From Gyromitra esculenta (lineage: Eukaryota > Ascomycota > Pezizomycetes > Pezizales > Discinaceae): a stretch of DNA of 64,000 nt. Below are positions 1 through 11,898 of the stretch, one piece after another (position 1 is the stretch's first letter; each line of letters starts with the position of its first letter). The stretch lies in the NCBI GenBank assembly GCA_038503075.1, contig JBCAML010000008.1:620001-684000 (forward strand), given 5' to 3'. The notes under the pieces were generated by a model. That model was given only the letters and a program-made list of their open reading frames with translations, was not told the origin of the DNA and did no database searches. The position numbers and the translations under genes are program-made.

Positions 1-613
1 GAGGGAGACAGACAGACAGACAATAGCCTCGTTGCCTTCTGCTGCTTACGACACCACAAACCAGCGGTGTGCACCACCCACCACCCACTACTGTACCACA
101 CTTGCCTGCCATGGCGGCCACAGCTCCACCTTACATTACAATGCCGACCCCAAGTGGTCCCCCCTCCCACCCGGACTAGCTGAGGTCTGGTCTACCACTT
201 GCTCTATTATTCATGCAGGCTTGCAGCGCCACCACTACCACATGCTCAGCGGTGCAGCACAGTTCTGTTTCGTTCCTTCCAGCACATCCAACGCTTACTA
301 CTGTCCCTGGCCGGGCTTGGCCGCTATATATATATAATGATCCTCCGCTTTCCCTCCGCGCTCTTCCTCCCCGCTCTCGTTCCTTCATATCGTCTGCTAT
401 TCTATCTTTTCCATCGTCCTCCTCGTCTGTGGTTATCAACCTACTTCCATCTACCGCTATCTCCATACTCACAAAACTTCTTCTCCATCCATCTTCTGGC
501 TCCAGACATCACTCCACAACAGCCAGTCCTCCACCTCTGAGTCAACTTGAAAAAGTCCATCTCACAACAACACAACAACACATCAACACATCAAAACTCG
601 TCTATCCATCAAT
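1..613 (+). promoter_or_regulatory. Upstream region and probable promoter of the ubiquitin-AN1 gene
   Basis: A run of alternating T and A at about 324-337 is the best TATA-type element in the region, some 280 bases before the start codon at 614. The DNA between it and the ATG is strongly pyrimidine-rich, then rich in CAACA just before the ATG, as in leaders of highly expressed fungal genes. The TATA assignment is inference; no transcript start can be seen. Open frames here lack coding character and look like by-products of the CT bias. Confidence 0.4.
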
Positions 614-1478
<865 letters not shown>

Positions 1479-3574
1479 ATTTCTCGATACCCTTTCGACT
1501 TTTTCCTTATTCTCTCTTCTTTCGATGTTGGCCCAGCTTCCTGGTCACTTCGAACTCACTGAGATTCAGTGTTTGTTTGTTTTTGGGACCTTAATTGCGA
1601 GCTAGACCTTTTAGGAAGATATCTGGCGCTCCAGGGGTTTCATACTTTTTGTAAATTTACGGACTTTTTGGATTATTTTTGCGATTATTTTTCTCGGTAC
1701 TGGGGATGGGTTGGGTTTCGTATTCTGTTTCATTCATGTCCTTCGAATTTAGCGACGTTCTTATTTCTATTTTTTTTGACATTTTTGCAATTGAGGAAAT
1801 AATAGAGTCTCGATAGCAATTGAACCAGTTCCTTCATCCCGTACAGTAGACCAGACAAATAAGACCACTTGGTTTCGCCTCGGCATCGCCAGGTTGAGAC
1901 CGATGCTATTTTGTACCATACTTAGCAGCTGGAAATCAGTGCAACTGTAACCTCACAGAGTGTGCTTTCTATACCCTATTGCGTATTCTTGATCTATGGC
2001 TGTCTTGTTTGTTCACGAAAAAGGGAGCTCATGTAGGGTTTTTGCACTCTGGAGCAAACAAACAAACAAACAAATGGGCTGAGCGACGGCTGGGAAGAAC
2101 CAGGACAAGAGGTGAGATTGAGCGGATTGTATTTTGCCCTGCAGATTAGTGTCTGATTTGCATAGTTGGTAGATTCAACTTATCACGGTCTCGCGATCGC
2201 GATATGCCGTTGTATGTATGTAGCTGCACTGCACTGCAACTGCATTCTGCACAGCTAACTGCCCCTTGTGAACAATGAATCGGTACTTACGGTACGCAGA
2301 TATCAATCCTCCTATCGGGGTGATAAGGTGGGGGAGGGGAATATGTTTTTTGACGAGTTCTGACAGGACAAGAGGGAGAGAAAAATAAGTCCCTTGTGTT
2401 CCGATGGAGTGGAGCTGTCGCATGACGATGCGGTTGAATGGGAGCTGCACCCAGCACCAGCACCTTCATCATGAGCACCCATTCCAGCCCCAAGATCACG
2501 AATTCGGGGGGGACTTTTTATTTTTTTTAGTTTAGTTCTGTCTATCCACCACCTCTTCTCTGACCACTGACCCAGCGATGCAGACACCACCCCCTCCCTT
2601 TCCGCGAAAACCACACATCCGAGTTTTTATCGTTTAGGCAGGTTTGAACGGTTTATTCCTATCTACAGTACGGTAATCATGACAACGGAATGGCATACCT
2701 GTTGTTTGTTGTTGCTGGGTTGCACTTCGATGACAGCGATCGTAGATCGCGGATATTTTATTGCTCCTTGTTTACCGAATGCAACGTAAACATGGGCGTT
2801 TTTTCCCCCGTTGTGCTTTCCTCTCTCTCTTTCTCTCCCTCCGCGGAAGTTGCACCGCCGCATCGGGTGGCACTTGGAGCTGCGGTGAGCTGAGTCGACA
2901 GAACGGAAAAACGATGCCGTTAATCCGGATTTGTTCGTCATTTTCTTACTGTGGAGGTTTTTTTCTTCTTCTTCTATGTTCCTCTCTTTCCTTCTTGGGT
3001 CATGATAATTATTTTTTTGATGGGTGGAAGGGGGGAAGTGTTGCCACTTTGGAATTTCAGGGTTTGGAAATCTATTTTTTCTTCTTCTCTTCTTTCCTTT
3101 TCTTCTGTGCCTGAGTCGAGAATGACAGAGGCGATCGCTTCTGCGGATGGACCTGGAACGGCAAACCACGAGGGTCGAGGCAAGGGCAAGGGGAAGAAGA
3201 AATTGTTCCGCGGCCCCTTTCCCAGTCAGGCTGCAACGATGACGACATCAGGTATGAGTGTCCCTGTTTTCTTGGCAGAAAGAACCCCCTAGGGAGGTGG
3301 TGGAGAAGAAGGAGCAAAAGACACACCACCACCTTTTCTTTCCCTGGGGAGAATATTAATTACTGGTGTGCACTTTACTGCACTCGAACGTTCGATCGCA
3401 ATTCCTTACCTTGCCCTGCATAAACCCTCCTTTTTTTCCTCCTTTTTTTTTCCCAGTCCGGGGTTCGTCACCAAACAGCCGGATAAGAGAGGGTGGGGAA
3501 AAGGAGCGGACCAGCTTAACCGAACGGTATCAAATCGCTTAGATAAAATACCAATACGATCTGTCCGGGGGGGA
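1479..3574. other. Intergenic region between the ubiquitin-AN1 gene and NTH1
   Basis: No convincing gene. It holds the 3' flank of the ubiquitin gene, a CAAA microsatellite at about 2054-2074, and long pyrimidine tracts near 2940-3120 and 3425-3460 that create spurious frames. A 5' candidate for NTH1 begins with ATG at 3122 and runs open to a good donor (GTATGAG) at 3251. It could reach the NTH1 frame through an acceptor at 3539-3540, but that needs a roughly 290-base intron, unlike others here. Confidence 0.5.
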
Positions 3575-5274
3575 ATGGTGACCAGAGCTGCACGAGCTGC
3601 GAAAGCTCTTTCCTCCGCGGTAACGAAAAGGTCAGCAGCTGCAACAACAGGGGCAGAGCGGACCAGAGCTCCGGGGAAACGAGGACTGCACAAACAGCAG
3701 CAGGATCAAGATCAGCAGCAGGAAACGGAGATGGACGACAAGTCACGTGAAGACGTGTACGATGGAGACTCTGCATCGAGCTCTGAGTTGTCGTCGTTAT
3801 CGTCCCAGTCAGAGTTTGAACTGAGTGAGGAAGAAGATAACCCCACTGTTTCGAAGTACTTTCAGTCACCAACTGCGAAACCTGAACCAAGTGTCGGAAA
3901 GAGGAAGAGAGCGGTGACAGCTGTGAAGAAGGAAGCAGTAAAAAAGGAACCAACACCATCGCTAGGCGACATCGTGCCAGCAATAATCAAACACGAGGGG
4001 AAGAAGAAGAGAGGGGGCAAAGGAGGCAACTCAAAAGCGAAAAATGTCACCCTCAAAACGGAACCTCCGCCGCATTGGGAGGAAATGTACGATGCAGTCA
4101 AAGAGATGCGAAGCAGAATTCCAGCGCCGGTAGATACAATGGGTTGTGAGCGACTGGCCGATGGAGCGAGTACGCCGAAGGTTTGCCTATCTTATTTACA
4201 AGATCTGAGCACTGTGGGCGGTGTCTAACGCAAGGAAATAGATCAGACGCTTCCAGACGCTAATATCCCTAATGCTTTCCAGCCAGACAAAAGACACAGT
4301 TACCTCAGTAGCAATGAAGCAGCTCCAGGGTGAGCTACCAGGCGGACTATGTCTCGAGAGTATTTTAAAAGTAGAACCAAAGAGGCTCGACGAGTTAATC
4401 AGAGTCGTGGGTTTTTTCTTCTCTCCCGCCCGAGCCCGTACACGCCTCGACTAATCCCTCCTCCCTCGCTTAGGTTGGTTTCCATAACCGCAAAACAGAG
4501 TACATTAAAAAAGCCGCTGTAATCCTCCGCGATCAGTTCGATGGCGAAATACCTTCTACTGTGGACGGCCTCACATCCCTTCCCGGCGTCGGCCCTAAAA
4601 TGGCGCATCTCTGCATGTCCGCCGCATGGAATAACACGCAAGGCATCGGTGTCGATGTCCACGTACACCGTATCACGAACATGTGGGGATGGGTCAACAC
4701 AACTACGCCGGAAGGGACTAGGGAGGCGTTGGAGGCGTGGCTACCGAGGGATCGGTGGAGGGCGATTAACCATATGTTGGTGGGGTTCGGACAGAGCGTG
4801 TGTTTGCCTAGGGGGAGGAAATGTGGGGAATGTTCGTTGGCGGAGACAGGATGGTGTAGAGCGGCTTGGGTGGGGGTTCCGAAGATGAGGAGGAAAAAGG
4901 TGGTGGTTATTAAGGACGAGGCCGGAGCTGGAGTTGTTAAAGCTGAACATGGGGAGATCAAGGTGGAAGGGGAGGATGTCGAGGTTGAGATTAGGGCGGA
5001 GGGGGGTGGAGAGATTAAGAAGGAGATTAAGGCAGAAGGAGAGGAGGGGATGGTTATGGTTATCAAAGGCGAGAAGGGGCCCATAAAGGACATCAAGCGT
5101 GAAGTTAGTTCAATAGAAGGAGAAGGAAGTGTGATTAAGACTGAACCTGATAGCCCAAGCCCATTCAGGGGGAAACGGAGAAAAATCAAACTCGAGGTGA
5201 AGGAGGAGGAAGATGACGATACGATCATTGCCGATATCGAGGATATAATACCCAACCTTAAATCGCCTCGATAA
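3575..5274 (+). CDS. NTH1: Endonuclease III-type bifunctional DNA glycosylase/AP lyase
   Basis: Exons 3575-4180, 4242-4406 and 4474-5274 give 523 residues. Nth1 removes oxidised pyrimidines and nicks the abasic site in base excision repair, in nucleus and usually mitochondria. The core spans roughly 168-390. The helix-hairpin-helix reads LPGVGPK with catalytic Lys299, the catalytic Asp318 lies in GVDVHVHR, and a [4Fe-4S] loop is formed by C367, C374, C377 and C385 (C-x6-C-x2-C-x7-C; bacterial EndoIII has x5 in the last gap). The N-terminal arm (1-165) is acidic-Ser then Lys-rich, and has TVSKYFQSP at 91-99. The C-terminal arm (about 395-523) is charged and far longer than in bacterial enzymes. 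Together the arms hold fourteen psi-K-x-E motifs (see findings). The start [10 protein letters not shown] fits fungal Nth1 N-termini; an upstream exon is possible but less likely. Confidence 0.96.
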
Positions 5275-6293
5275 AGGTTTATGGATTCTTGCATAATATA
5301 CATCCCTACTTATTACTTACGTACTTCTTATTTAAATCTTACGAGTCCCAATATATATTATTCCACTCATTCCCTTCCTATCTCTTTCTAATTCATACAA
5401 AGCTTCTTGGGACCACGTCTGCATGCAATTGCTATTTTACAGCATCCCGTCGTTCGTGCCCGGATTGCATGACACTTTAATATGGTTATTCAACTGTATT
5501 CGCCACCAATCTAACCAAGCGAAGGGAGAGGTAACGATACTTTCTCGCCAGTTTAATCAGTGCCACGCAGAGAATCCGAGGTGATGCTGTGTCTTGATAA
5601 GCATAGCGCCCTGCTTAGTACCAATCCCGAATACGAACGAACGAAGGGATGTAACAACCAAATCTCAACTCAGCGCTAGTGGGGCGTAGTCAGTATACTC
5701 TTAATAAGTCTATGGAGTGTGATCCGGTGATAGGCACCCTAAGCCCTCTAACCTTGAAAATAATAATCTTGTAAGGCAGCTGACGGGATCAAAGATGGCG
5801 AAACGTCCATACCTCTACCTCTAATTTGTGTCTACACGAGCATGTACGCATACATCACTCTCTTGACGGAGTATTATCGAGAACTATACCTGGCACGTTC
5901 TAGTCTTCAAATATTCCAGTGGTAAGGTTTGACTGTATCATCAGATATCCCAACCTCTGCTCCGGCATAGACAACAATACAAATACAAGTGGTGTCTTAC
6001 TGGCCAAAACAAAAAAGTCAACAAAAACTTTGCAAGTGCTAATCCATGAAGCAAACCCAATTTATAGATCAGGGAGAGGGGAAAGGAGGAAAGATGAAAA
6101 GAAAGTATGAAAGGGAAAAAAAAAAAAGGAAATTCATGAAACCCATAACTCCTGTTCCATGCAAGCAAAGCAAAGGCAAGTAAGCAAAGCAAGCAAGAAA
6201 AATGTAAAATCACAACTCATAATTCGAAGGCTGAACGACCATTACGATAATCAAAGTCGTTATCATAAGCTTCATATTCGCCAATTTCGTTAG
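5275..6293. other. Convergent intergenic region between NTH1 and the DUF202 gene
   Basis: The two flanking genes point at each other, so this should hold both 3' ends. The sequence is AT-rich with purine runs near 6070-6210. I see no open frame with coding character and no clear repeat. Confidence 0.5.
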
Positions 6294-7712
6294 TCAAATG
6301 CGCATAACAAAATGCGCGTAAAAGAAAAAAAACTGAGCGGTGGGGAGAAGAGTTACCAAGGCGGTTACCAATGCCATCAAGAAAATACTCCCCCTGCTAG
6401 CGGGGAATTTCCCTTTCATCAACCAGCTTTGGGATTCGTAGTATCTGCAATAGAAGGTTTCCTTCAGAATCAGCTCACTGTTTACTTCTACTTTTTATTT
6501 GTTGATCCTTCCCCTCGCCCTGTACGGGGTGGCGAAGGACAAGAAGCGGGGTACAAACGACAAGAGGGGATAGAGGGAGGCGCAGGGCGGGGAAATGATA
6601 AAACGGACCGATTCACACCAATCAACAACACCAGTATTGATATCCCAATGAAAGTGGCACCAAGCGGCTTGCCCATGTGACTCAGTGTTGTGAGGCCAGC
6701 ATCTAGGACCCTCGTTAGCCTCTCTGTTTAATATGTGGTCCAGACGAAAACACAGCAAAAATGCATTAAAAGTGATGTGCATGCGTGATGGATTTCCACG
6801 ATAAACGAACTCACGTACCAGATGGATGGTCGGTACCCATAGTGGCGTTAAGTCGGAAAAGTTGAGTGATTGCAATCCCTACAAAAGCACAAAAAGAAAA
6901 AAAACCGAGAGCAATCCCGGTTAGCTGGGCAAAATCCAATATCCAATGGAAAATCGACGTTTCGCAATTCCCATCCAAGTTCTGCATGGGGATGTTACAT
7001 ACCGATCGAAGTGAATGCAAGAGAAGTCCTCAGCCACGCTAGAAATGTCCGTTCTGAAAAAAACACGATACCCGGAACGGGTTTCCGATTAGCGATTTTG
7101 TTGCCCCCCACAAGAAAAGCAAAAGGCAAAGAAGGAAAAACGATATGCCGACTCTCCCCCCTCCATCCATTCGCTCGTGAGCGAAGAAGGGAGAATGTGA
7201 GGAAAAAAGAAGAAACAGGCCAAAACTCGCATGCACATACCTAAAGCCAAATGATCTCTCGCCACCGACCCCTTATTCTCCAGTTCGATGGCTCCAAACT
7301 TCCCGAGCCACCCTGAAAATGTTTCGTTCGCTTCCTCCCGGATCGATGGGTGATTGGTTGACACGGTTGAAGCATAGTTCCGAGGGTCGCCTCGGGCGGC
7401 AATCGCCGTCGTCTCATCAGCAGGCCTCCAAGTTTCAAACCCTGCTCCTGGGTGAACTTCTTTCGAGTTAACTGAGCTGTTCAATCGCGATGGCCGCCGT
7501 CGAGGGATCCTCGAAGGCTCAGAATCGGATGTTGCCAGTGCATCGTCATCGGCGGTGGAGACTGAGGTGTGAGAGGAGTGGGAAGTATGAGAGTGGTGTC
7601 TCGATAGGATCGGGGGCGTTGTTGGTGAAGAGGCATAGGACATTCCATCGGGCGAAGAGGACAATGAGGATGCTGAAGGGTCGTGGTGGTGTTGTTGATG
7701 GATATCTGCCAT
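6294..7712 (-). CDS. DUF202 (YidH-type) membrane protein, 5 exons
   Basis: On the minus strand, exons 7712-7241, 7053-7003, 6878-6819, 6702-6609 and 6444-6294 join in frame to 275 residues. Residues 1-140 are a Ser/Thr/His/Pro-rich, probably cytosolic N-terminal region. The DUF202 signature starts at about 150 with ARDHLALERTFLAWLRTSL and runs into GIAITQLFRLN. A second hydrophobic segment contains GKPLGATFIGISILVLLIG, followed by YYESQSWLMKGKFPASR and a third hydrophobic segment ending the protein. DUF202 proteins are small three-helix membrane proteins, and the VTC polyphosphate polymerase membrane domain is a distant relative. The function of this Pezizomycotina subgroup is not known to me. 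The small exons (51 and 60 bases) are supported by domain continuity and canonical GT/AG sites. The start is the first ATG of the open frame. Confidence 0.9.
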
Positions 7713-10095
7713 TGCTGGTGGAGGGTGGAGAGAATGTCTCCAGTTGTCTCCCTTGCGATTGCTACCGTGCTCGAGCAGCCCTTCCTTGTTTTTCCCTTTC
7801 GTCCCTTAGTTTTCGTCGACTTCGTGTCGTCACCAAGAATTCCAAGACTGAGTAGGCTTGCTGCGCCGTGAGCCTCAGTAAATGGCAATTCATATGTAAG
7901 AGAAAAAGAGGGGACATAGTCAATTAAGGACGAGAGCTGGGGGAATAGCAGCAGTGGACCCTGGCTGTGGCACGATACGTCGAGACGACAACATGCTAAA
8001 CCACTCGGGGAAGTGTCGGCCAGGGCTGCGCAAGGTTCTCAAAGAGGATCCAAATGCCAATCCTGAACCTCGCGATAACCGCAACAGGCTTCGGCAGGCG
8101 GATGCTGCCACTCTAAATGGGTGCCAAGACCGCAAGCGAGAATCACAAGCTTTGTGGTGTCTTCGCGCGACTCTGGCGACAGTCTGCAATCCCGTACTTA
8201 AGTTCATCTTTTCCCCTTCAGTTTGGCAGACGGGGGGTGTAACCAACGCAAACTGTCTCATTTACATCTCGCAACATCTCCTTCGGCTTGATGCTCTGCT
8301 GTTCGAGCCTCGAAAGCCTTCGTCTGCTTGTGCGACACGAGGCGACACCGCAATTTGCCCGCGTGACGATGCAGTCACCCTAGCGCAACTAACACAAGGC
8401 ACGGATTGCTTTACCATGGAAGCGTATCCGCCTAAAACCATGCCTTGAGCAGAAGCGAATATTAGACCGATACGCTACGAAAGCCAAGAAAGCAACCCCG
8501 CTATCTGTTCTCGTGATAAGCTTTGACAGAACGTCGAGTGATGGGTCGTGATGATAAAGCATCTGCTTAGCGGTCGACAGCCACCAGACTTCGAACTCGT
8601 ATTCTAGCGCTAGTTTAAAGGATAAACACATTTGAGGATAGGTCTATTGCGTAACTGCATAGCTGATGATTGACTCCTGAGATAATAAGTATTAATTCTG
8701 AGTTGAGAGTGGACTGAAAACACGTGTAGCTTCGTATTCTGTTAAAATTCTCTAAACTATTAATATTTTGAGTTCTACGCGTGCTGTATTCGGTCTGAAT
8801 TCTCTTGGAAGTACTAACTCGCGCATCTTCAAACGCAGTGCACGCATCGATATTGAAGGTGTCCACACGCAACACGAAGCGCGTACTATTTTGGATGTGG
8901 GGGCTGCATATAACATCGCTGGCTGGCCATATGCGTCATTGGAACCCTTCCTAAACCTTTGTTTCTAGCGTTAGCTTGATTTGCTGTCATCACTAGCTAA
9001 TGTGCCCCTCCAACCATCTGAAAGGGTTATATCGTATTCTAACCTTTACGCAGCATAAGTGTATTTGTACTGGTGAGCCAGATCTCGATGGGATCTCATC
9101 GTATACGAAGTCTCTGCAAAACACACTACGTGACCAAGATCCCGGGGACCTACCTATCCGAAGCCTGGGCAGTAAAACATGGATTGGCTGGACAGCGGAC
9201 GACCGTAGTCTAGGATCGCAGTCCATCCGTGGGCTGGACTGCCAAGCTTACTACTTGAAATTGAAACAGTTGGGAGTACAGACTTGGAACAAGAGACAGG
9301 AACCTCAATGTCGTCTTACTTAGTCTACCTTTGGCAGAGCCCTATAGCCGCCTGCGGTCGGACAGGGTTGACAAAGTCGATCCTGTCCTTTCTAGTCTGT
9401 CCACAGATTGGACCATTGGTGGACCAACTTTAACTCCGACTTAGCTCAAACGTGATGTGGTTTCTGCTTGGGCGTAATTTAGAGAGTAGCTGGCTTATAT
9501 TTGACTGTAGTCAAGCTAGTGTATCCATATATGCAATTTCAGTAGTTGATCATTGACCTTCGTGATCGCTAGTTTGTAGCGATAGCTATAGGAAGAAGGT
9601 GAATCCCTTGGATTGGTGAGGTGTACAGATTCTCCGTCTTCTGAACTGATCTGTAACTAAGTCATTCTAATTTACCATTGGAGAAACGAACGATCTCACA
9701 AAGTTGACGAAAAAAAAGTAACCGAGCCGTCACATATATACGCTTCTTAGCTTTAGGGGACAAAGAACCTATGTACCTCGCCAGCTCAAGTGATAGCCTG
9801 TATAACCTGTGCCCTAGTACTAGCATCGAGGTTTTGAAGTTTCTATGGACTGTACTTTCGAGCTCCGGGGTTAGGAGTTAATTCAAGTGTTTCTTTCGTT
9901 CTTTCGGTCTTTGGAAAGGTACGAGCTAAACCCGCATTATAATTGTAAACGGTATTGGAATAAAGAGAATTTGAATAAAAAAATCAAACAACGTGTAGCT
10001 ATAGGCCTAGGTGTATGTTGCTCGTCTTGCGATCTACGTATCGTTTACTGCGCTAGGTGTTTGATTGATGCGCGATCTTAAGGAAAACTAGCCTA

Positions 10096-10584
10096 TATAG
10101 TTCAATCGCCCTATAAGAGTTCGGCTTATAAGGGTATCTGCTCTATAAGAGTATAGCTGGCAGCCCCAAGCTATTTTGTATGGTAAAATAAGGGTATCGC
10201 TTTATAAGAGTACCCTTAGTGTTTTTAAAGATTTTTGGTAGTATGCCCTTGTAGCTAGTGTAGGATTAGGGTTATTTTTGTGATTGGGGGTGTTCAAAAT
10301 ACTGAGTCTAGGATCGGTCGCAAATTAGCTAAACTTGAAAGCTGTTCTCACCATCCACATACATAAATCCATCTAAATCAGTGGGGTATCTAGGAAAGAT
10401 GAGTTTATTTGAACTGCAAAAGGAACGTGCTCTTGATGAACCTAGAAACCTATGCTAGTGAACACCGATTTGCAGTAATTCATACGCATCTTGATAAATC
10501 ACTCGGTTTTTCTACAAGGGTAACTGCTCTACAAGGGTATGGATTTTCGCCCAGAGTGAACCCTTGTAGGGCGATTGAACTGCA
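10096..10584. mobile_element. Pogo-like non-autonomous element with transition-decayed left arm
   Basis: The right end, read inward, starts CAGTTCAATCGCCC and continues TACAAGGGTTC. The left end starts TAGTTCAATCGCCC and continues TATAAGAGTTC: 25 positions with three differences, all transitions. A TA precedes the left end at 10096-10097; the right flank is CA, a possibly mutated TA. Subterminal copies of a CTACAAGGGTA-like motif recur on the right, and appear as CTATAAGAGTA on the left. CAG termini at TA are typical of pogo/Fot1-type Tc1-mariner elements. No transposase frame is present. Confidence 0.75.
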
Positions 10585-11161
10585 CATACATATATCTGAA
10601 ATAAATAACTATCATATGAGGGTTTACTTGTAAGACTAAATACTAAGGTAGTAATTTTCTCGGGCTGGACTATCTGCTAATGTAAATTCCGAACGCTATA
10701 TATCGAGTGATATTATGTGACAGGTTATCGAGTGATAAATTATGATTACGTTGTATACTCGCCAGAGCCTTGGCTTGGATCGATTTTAGGCTGTTGAGTC
10801 GGGTTCTAATCATGATGAGCTTGGAGTCCTTAATCTTACATAATAAGCGGCGTAAGTCTCAGTAATACTGTGCAACCATAACGTAGGCAACAGCAACCTC
10901 ACGTGCGTGTGTCCTTTGAATCAGGGCGGGCCGCGGGCTTTACCTCGTGTGTTAACAGTTACGGTTACGGTTGATAGGGAAGGGGAAGAAATAATCTGAC
11001 TGATATTGGATAAGGAACGGGCTAGCTTTGTGCTTTTGGGGTAAAATATATTGTGGGTTTTCTACTCCTTTAGAAGCATAAAGGAACCAAGCTTGGGCTA
11101 TTTTAATTGACTATCTATGATGGACAGGTAAGGGGAGTGAATTCAAATCAGGAACTTCCAT

Positions 11162-11287
11162 ATGCATAAGAGAAAGCATAAGAGGAAACAAAGCAAAACA
11201 ATCAAACAAGTCATCCAATATTTTGACGCCGAAAGCGCCAAAGCCGTCTCCAAAGACCTTTCCTTCTATATATCTAATCCGTATTAA
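11162..11287 (+). CDS. Possible 41-residue basic ORF (weak)
   Basis: An ATG-started frame encodes a Lys/Arg-rich start (MHKRKHKRKQSK) followed by IKQVIQYFDAESAKAVSKDL and ends at a TAA. It stands out only because its codons look less random than the AT-rich surroundings. I recognise no family, and it may be a remnant of a longer gene or element. Confidence 0.15.
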   Translation: MHKRKHKRKQSKTIKQVIQYFDAESAKAVSKDLSFYISNPY

Positions 11288-11643
11288 ACTCTCGGTACAT
11301 TTATTCTATACTCATTTTTAATTGGTATATCTGTAGGATCTCGAAAGTTTGATTCGATTTTTGATCTTGATATCGCTACCTCCCTAATCGTTTGAGTGAC
11401 TCAAGTTAGCAGCTATGCCAAAATCACTGCTCACACTACCACCGTAATCCTTTAGTAGCTTACCCAACTGAAGACGTTATTAACTCCAATTGAGTATGCT
11501 ATGATTGTTGATTGTAATATTGCTACAGTGATTCACCGTTTGACAATTGCTACCAGTGTGCTGGGGAACATGAGCCATTTCTATAGATTCTTCCCCGCCA
11601 TCGTTCTGGTAGCACATAGTCCTCACTCAGAAATCAACAGAAA

Positions 11644-11898
11644 TCAAAACGGGGAAGGCCTGAACCTTAAGGGAAACGATAGGATGCTTACAGAGCTGTT
11701 TGCAGGGCTGCTTGGACTTCTTTTCCGGCACTTCCGGCACTTGAAGTTGATGACGGTGGCTATCGCAGCAACAGCCATGACACACCCAAGAACGATACCA
11801 GCTATTTGTGCCCCGCCCAAACCTTGAGATCCGGCAGAATCTCCGGACGACGAGTCCCTCCTCAAAAGGCTTTGTTGGTCTAGGAATATAGCCGGCAT
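11644..11898 (-). CDS. Possible small single-pass membrane protein
   Basis: An 84-residue minus-strand frame starts at an ATG at 11898. It has a short N-terminal part ending in a Ser/Gly stretch, then GGAQIAGIVLGCVMAVAAIA, a plausible single membrane helix, then a basic Cys-containing stop-transfer segment (KCRKCRKR). This Gly-rich helix plus basic flank resembles many small fungal plasma-membrane or endomembrane proteins. A donor-like GTAAGC follows the codons for NSS near 11691, so the true C-terminus may be spliced. It lies alone in the repeat-rich desert. I recognise no named family. Confidence 0.4.
   Translation of the reverse strand: MPAIFLDQQSLLRRDSSSGDSAGSQGLGGAQIAGIVLGCVMAVAAIATVINFKCRKCRKRSPSSPANSSVSILSFPLRFRPSPF

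Noticed and set aside
3122..3250. Upstream ATG frame with a good donor, as an extra 5' exon of NTH1
   Set aside because: Joining to the nearest strong pyrimidine-rich acceptor (about 3453) gives the wrong frame; the only in-phase acceptor found needs an intron of about 290 bases. The start at 3575 fits fungal Nth1 better.
7954..8448. 164-codon plus-strand frame and overlapping minus-strand frame upstream of the DUF202 gene
   Set aside because: Both strands are open at once because the DNA is locally GC-richer; neither product resembles a known family.
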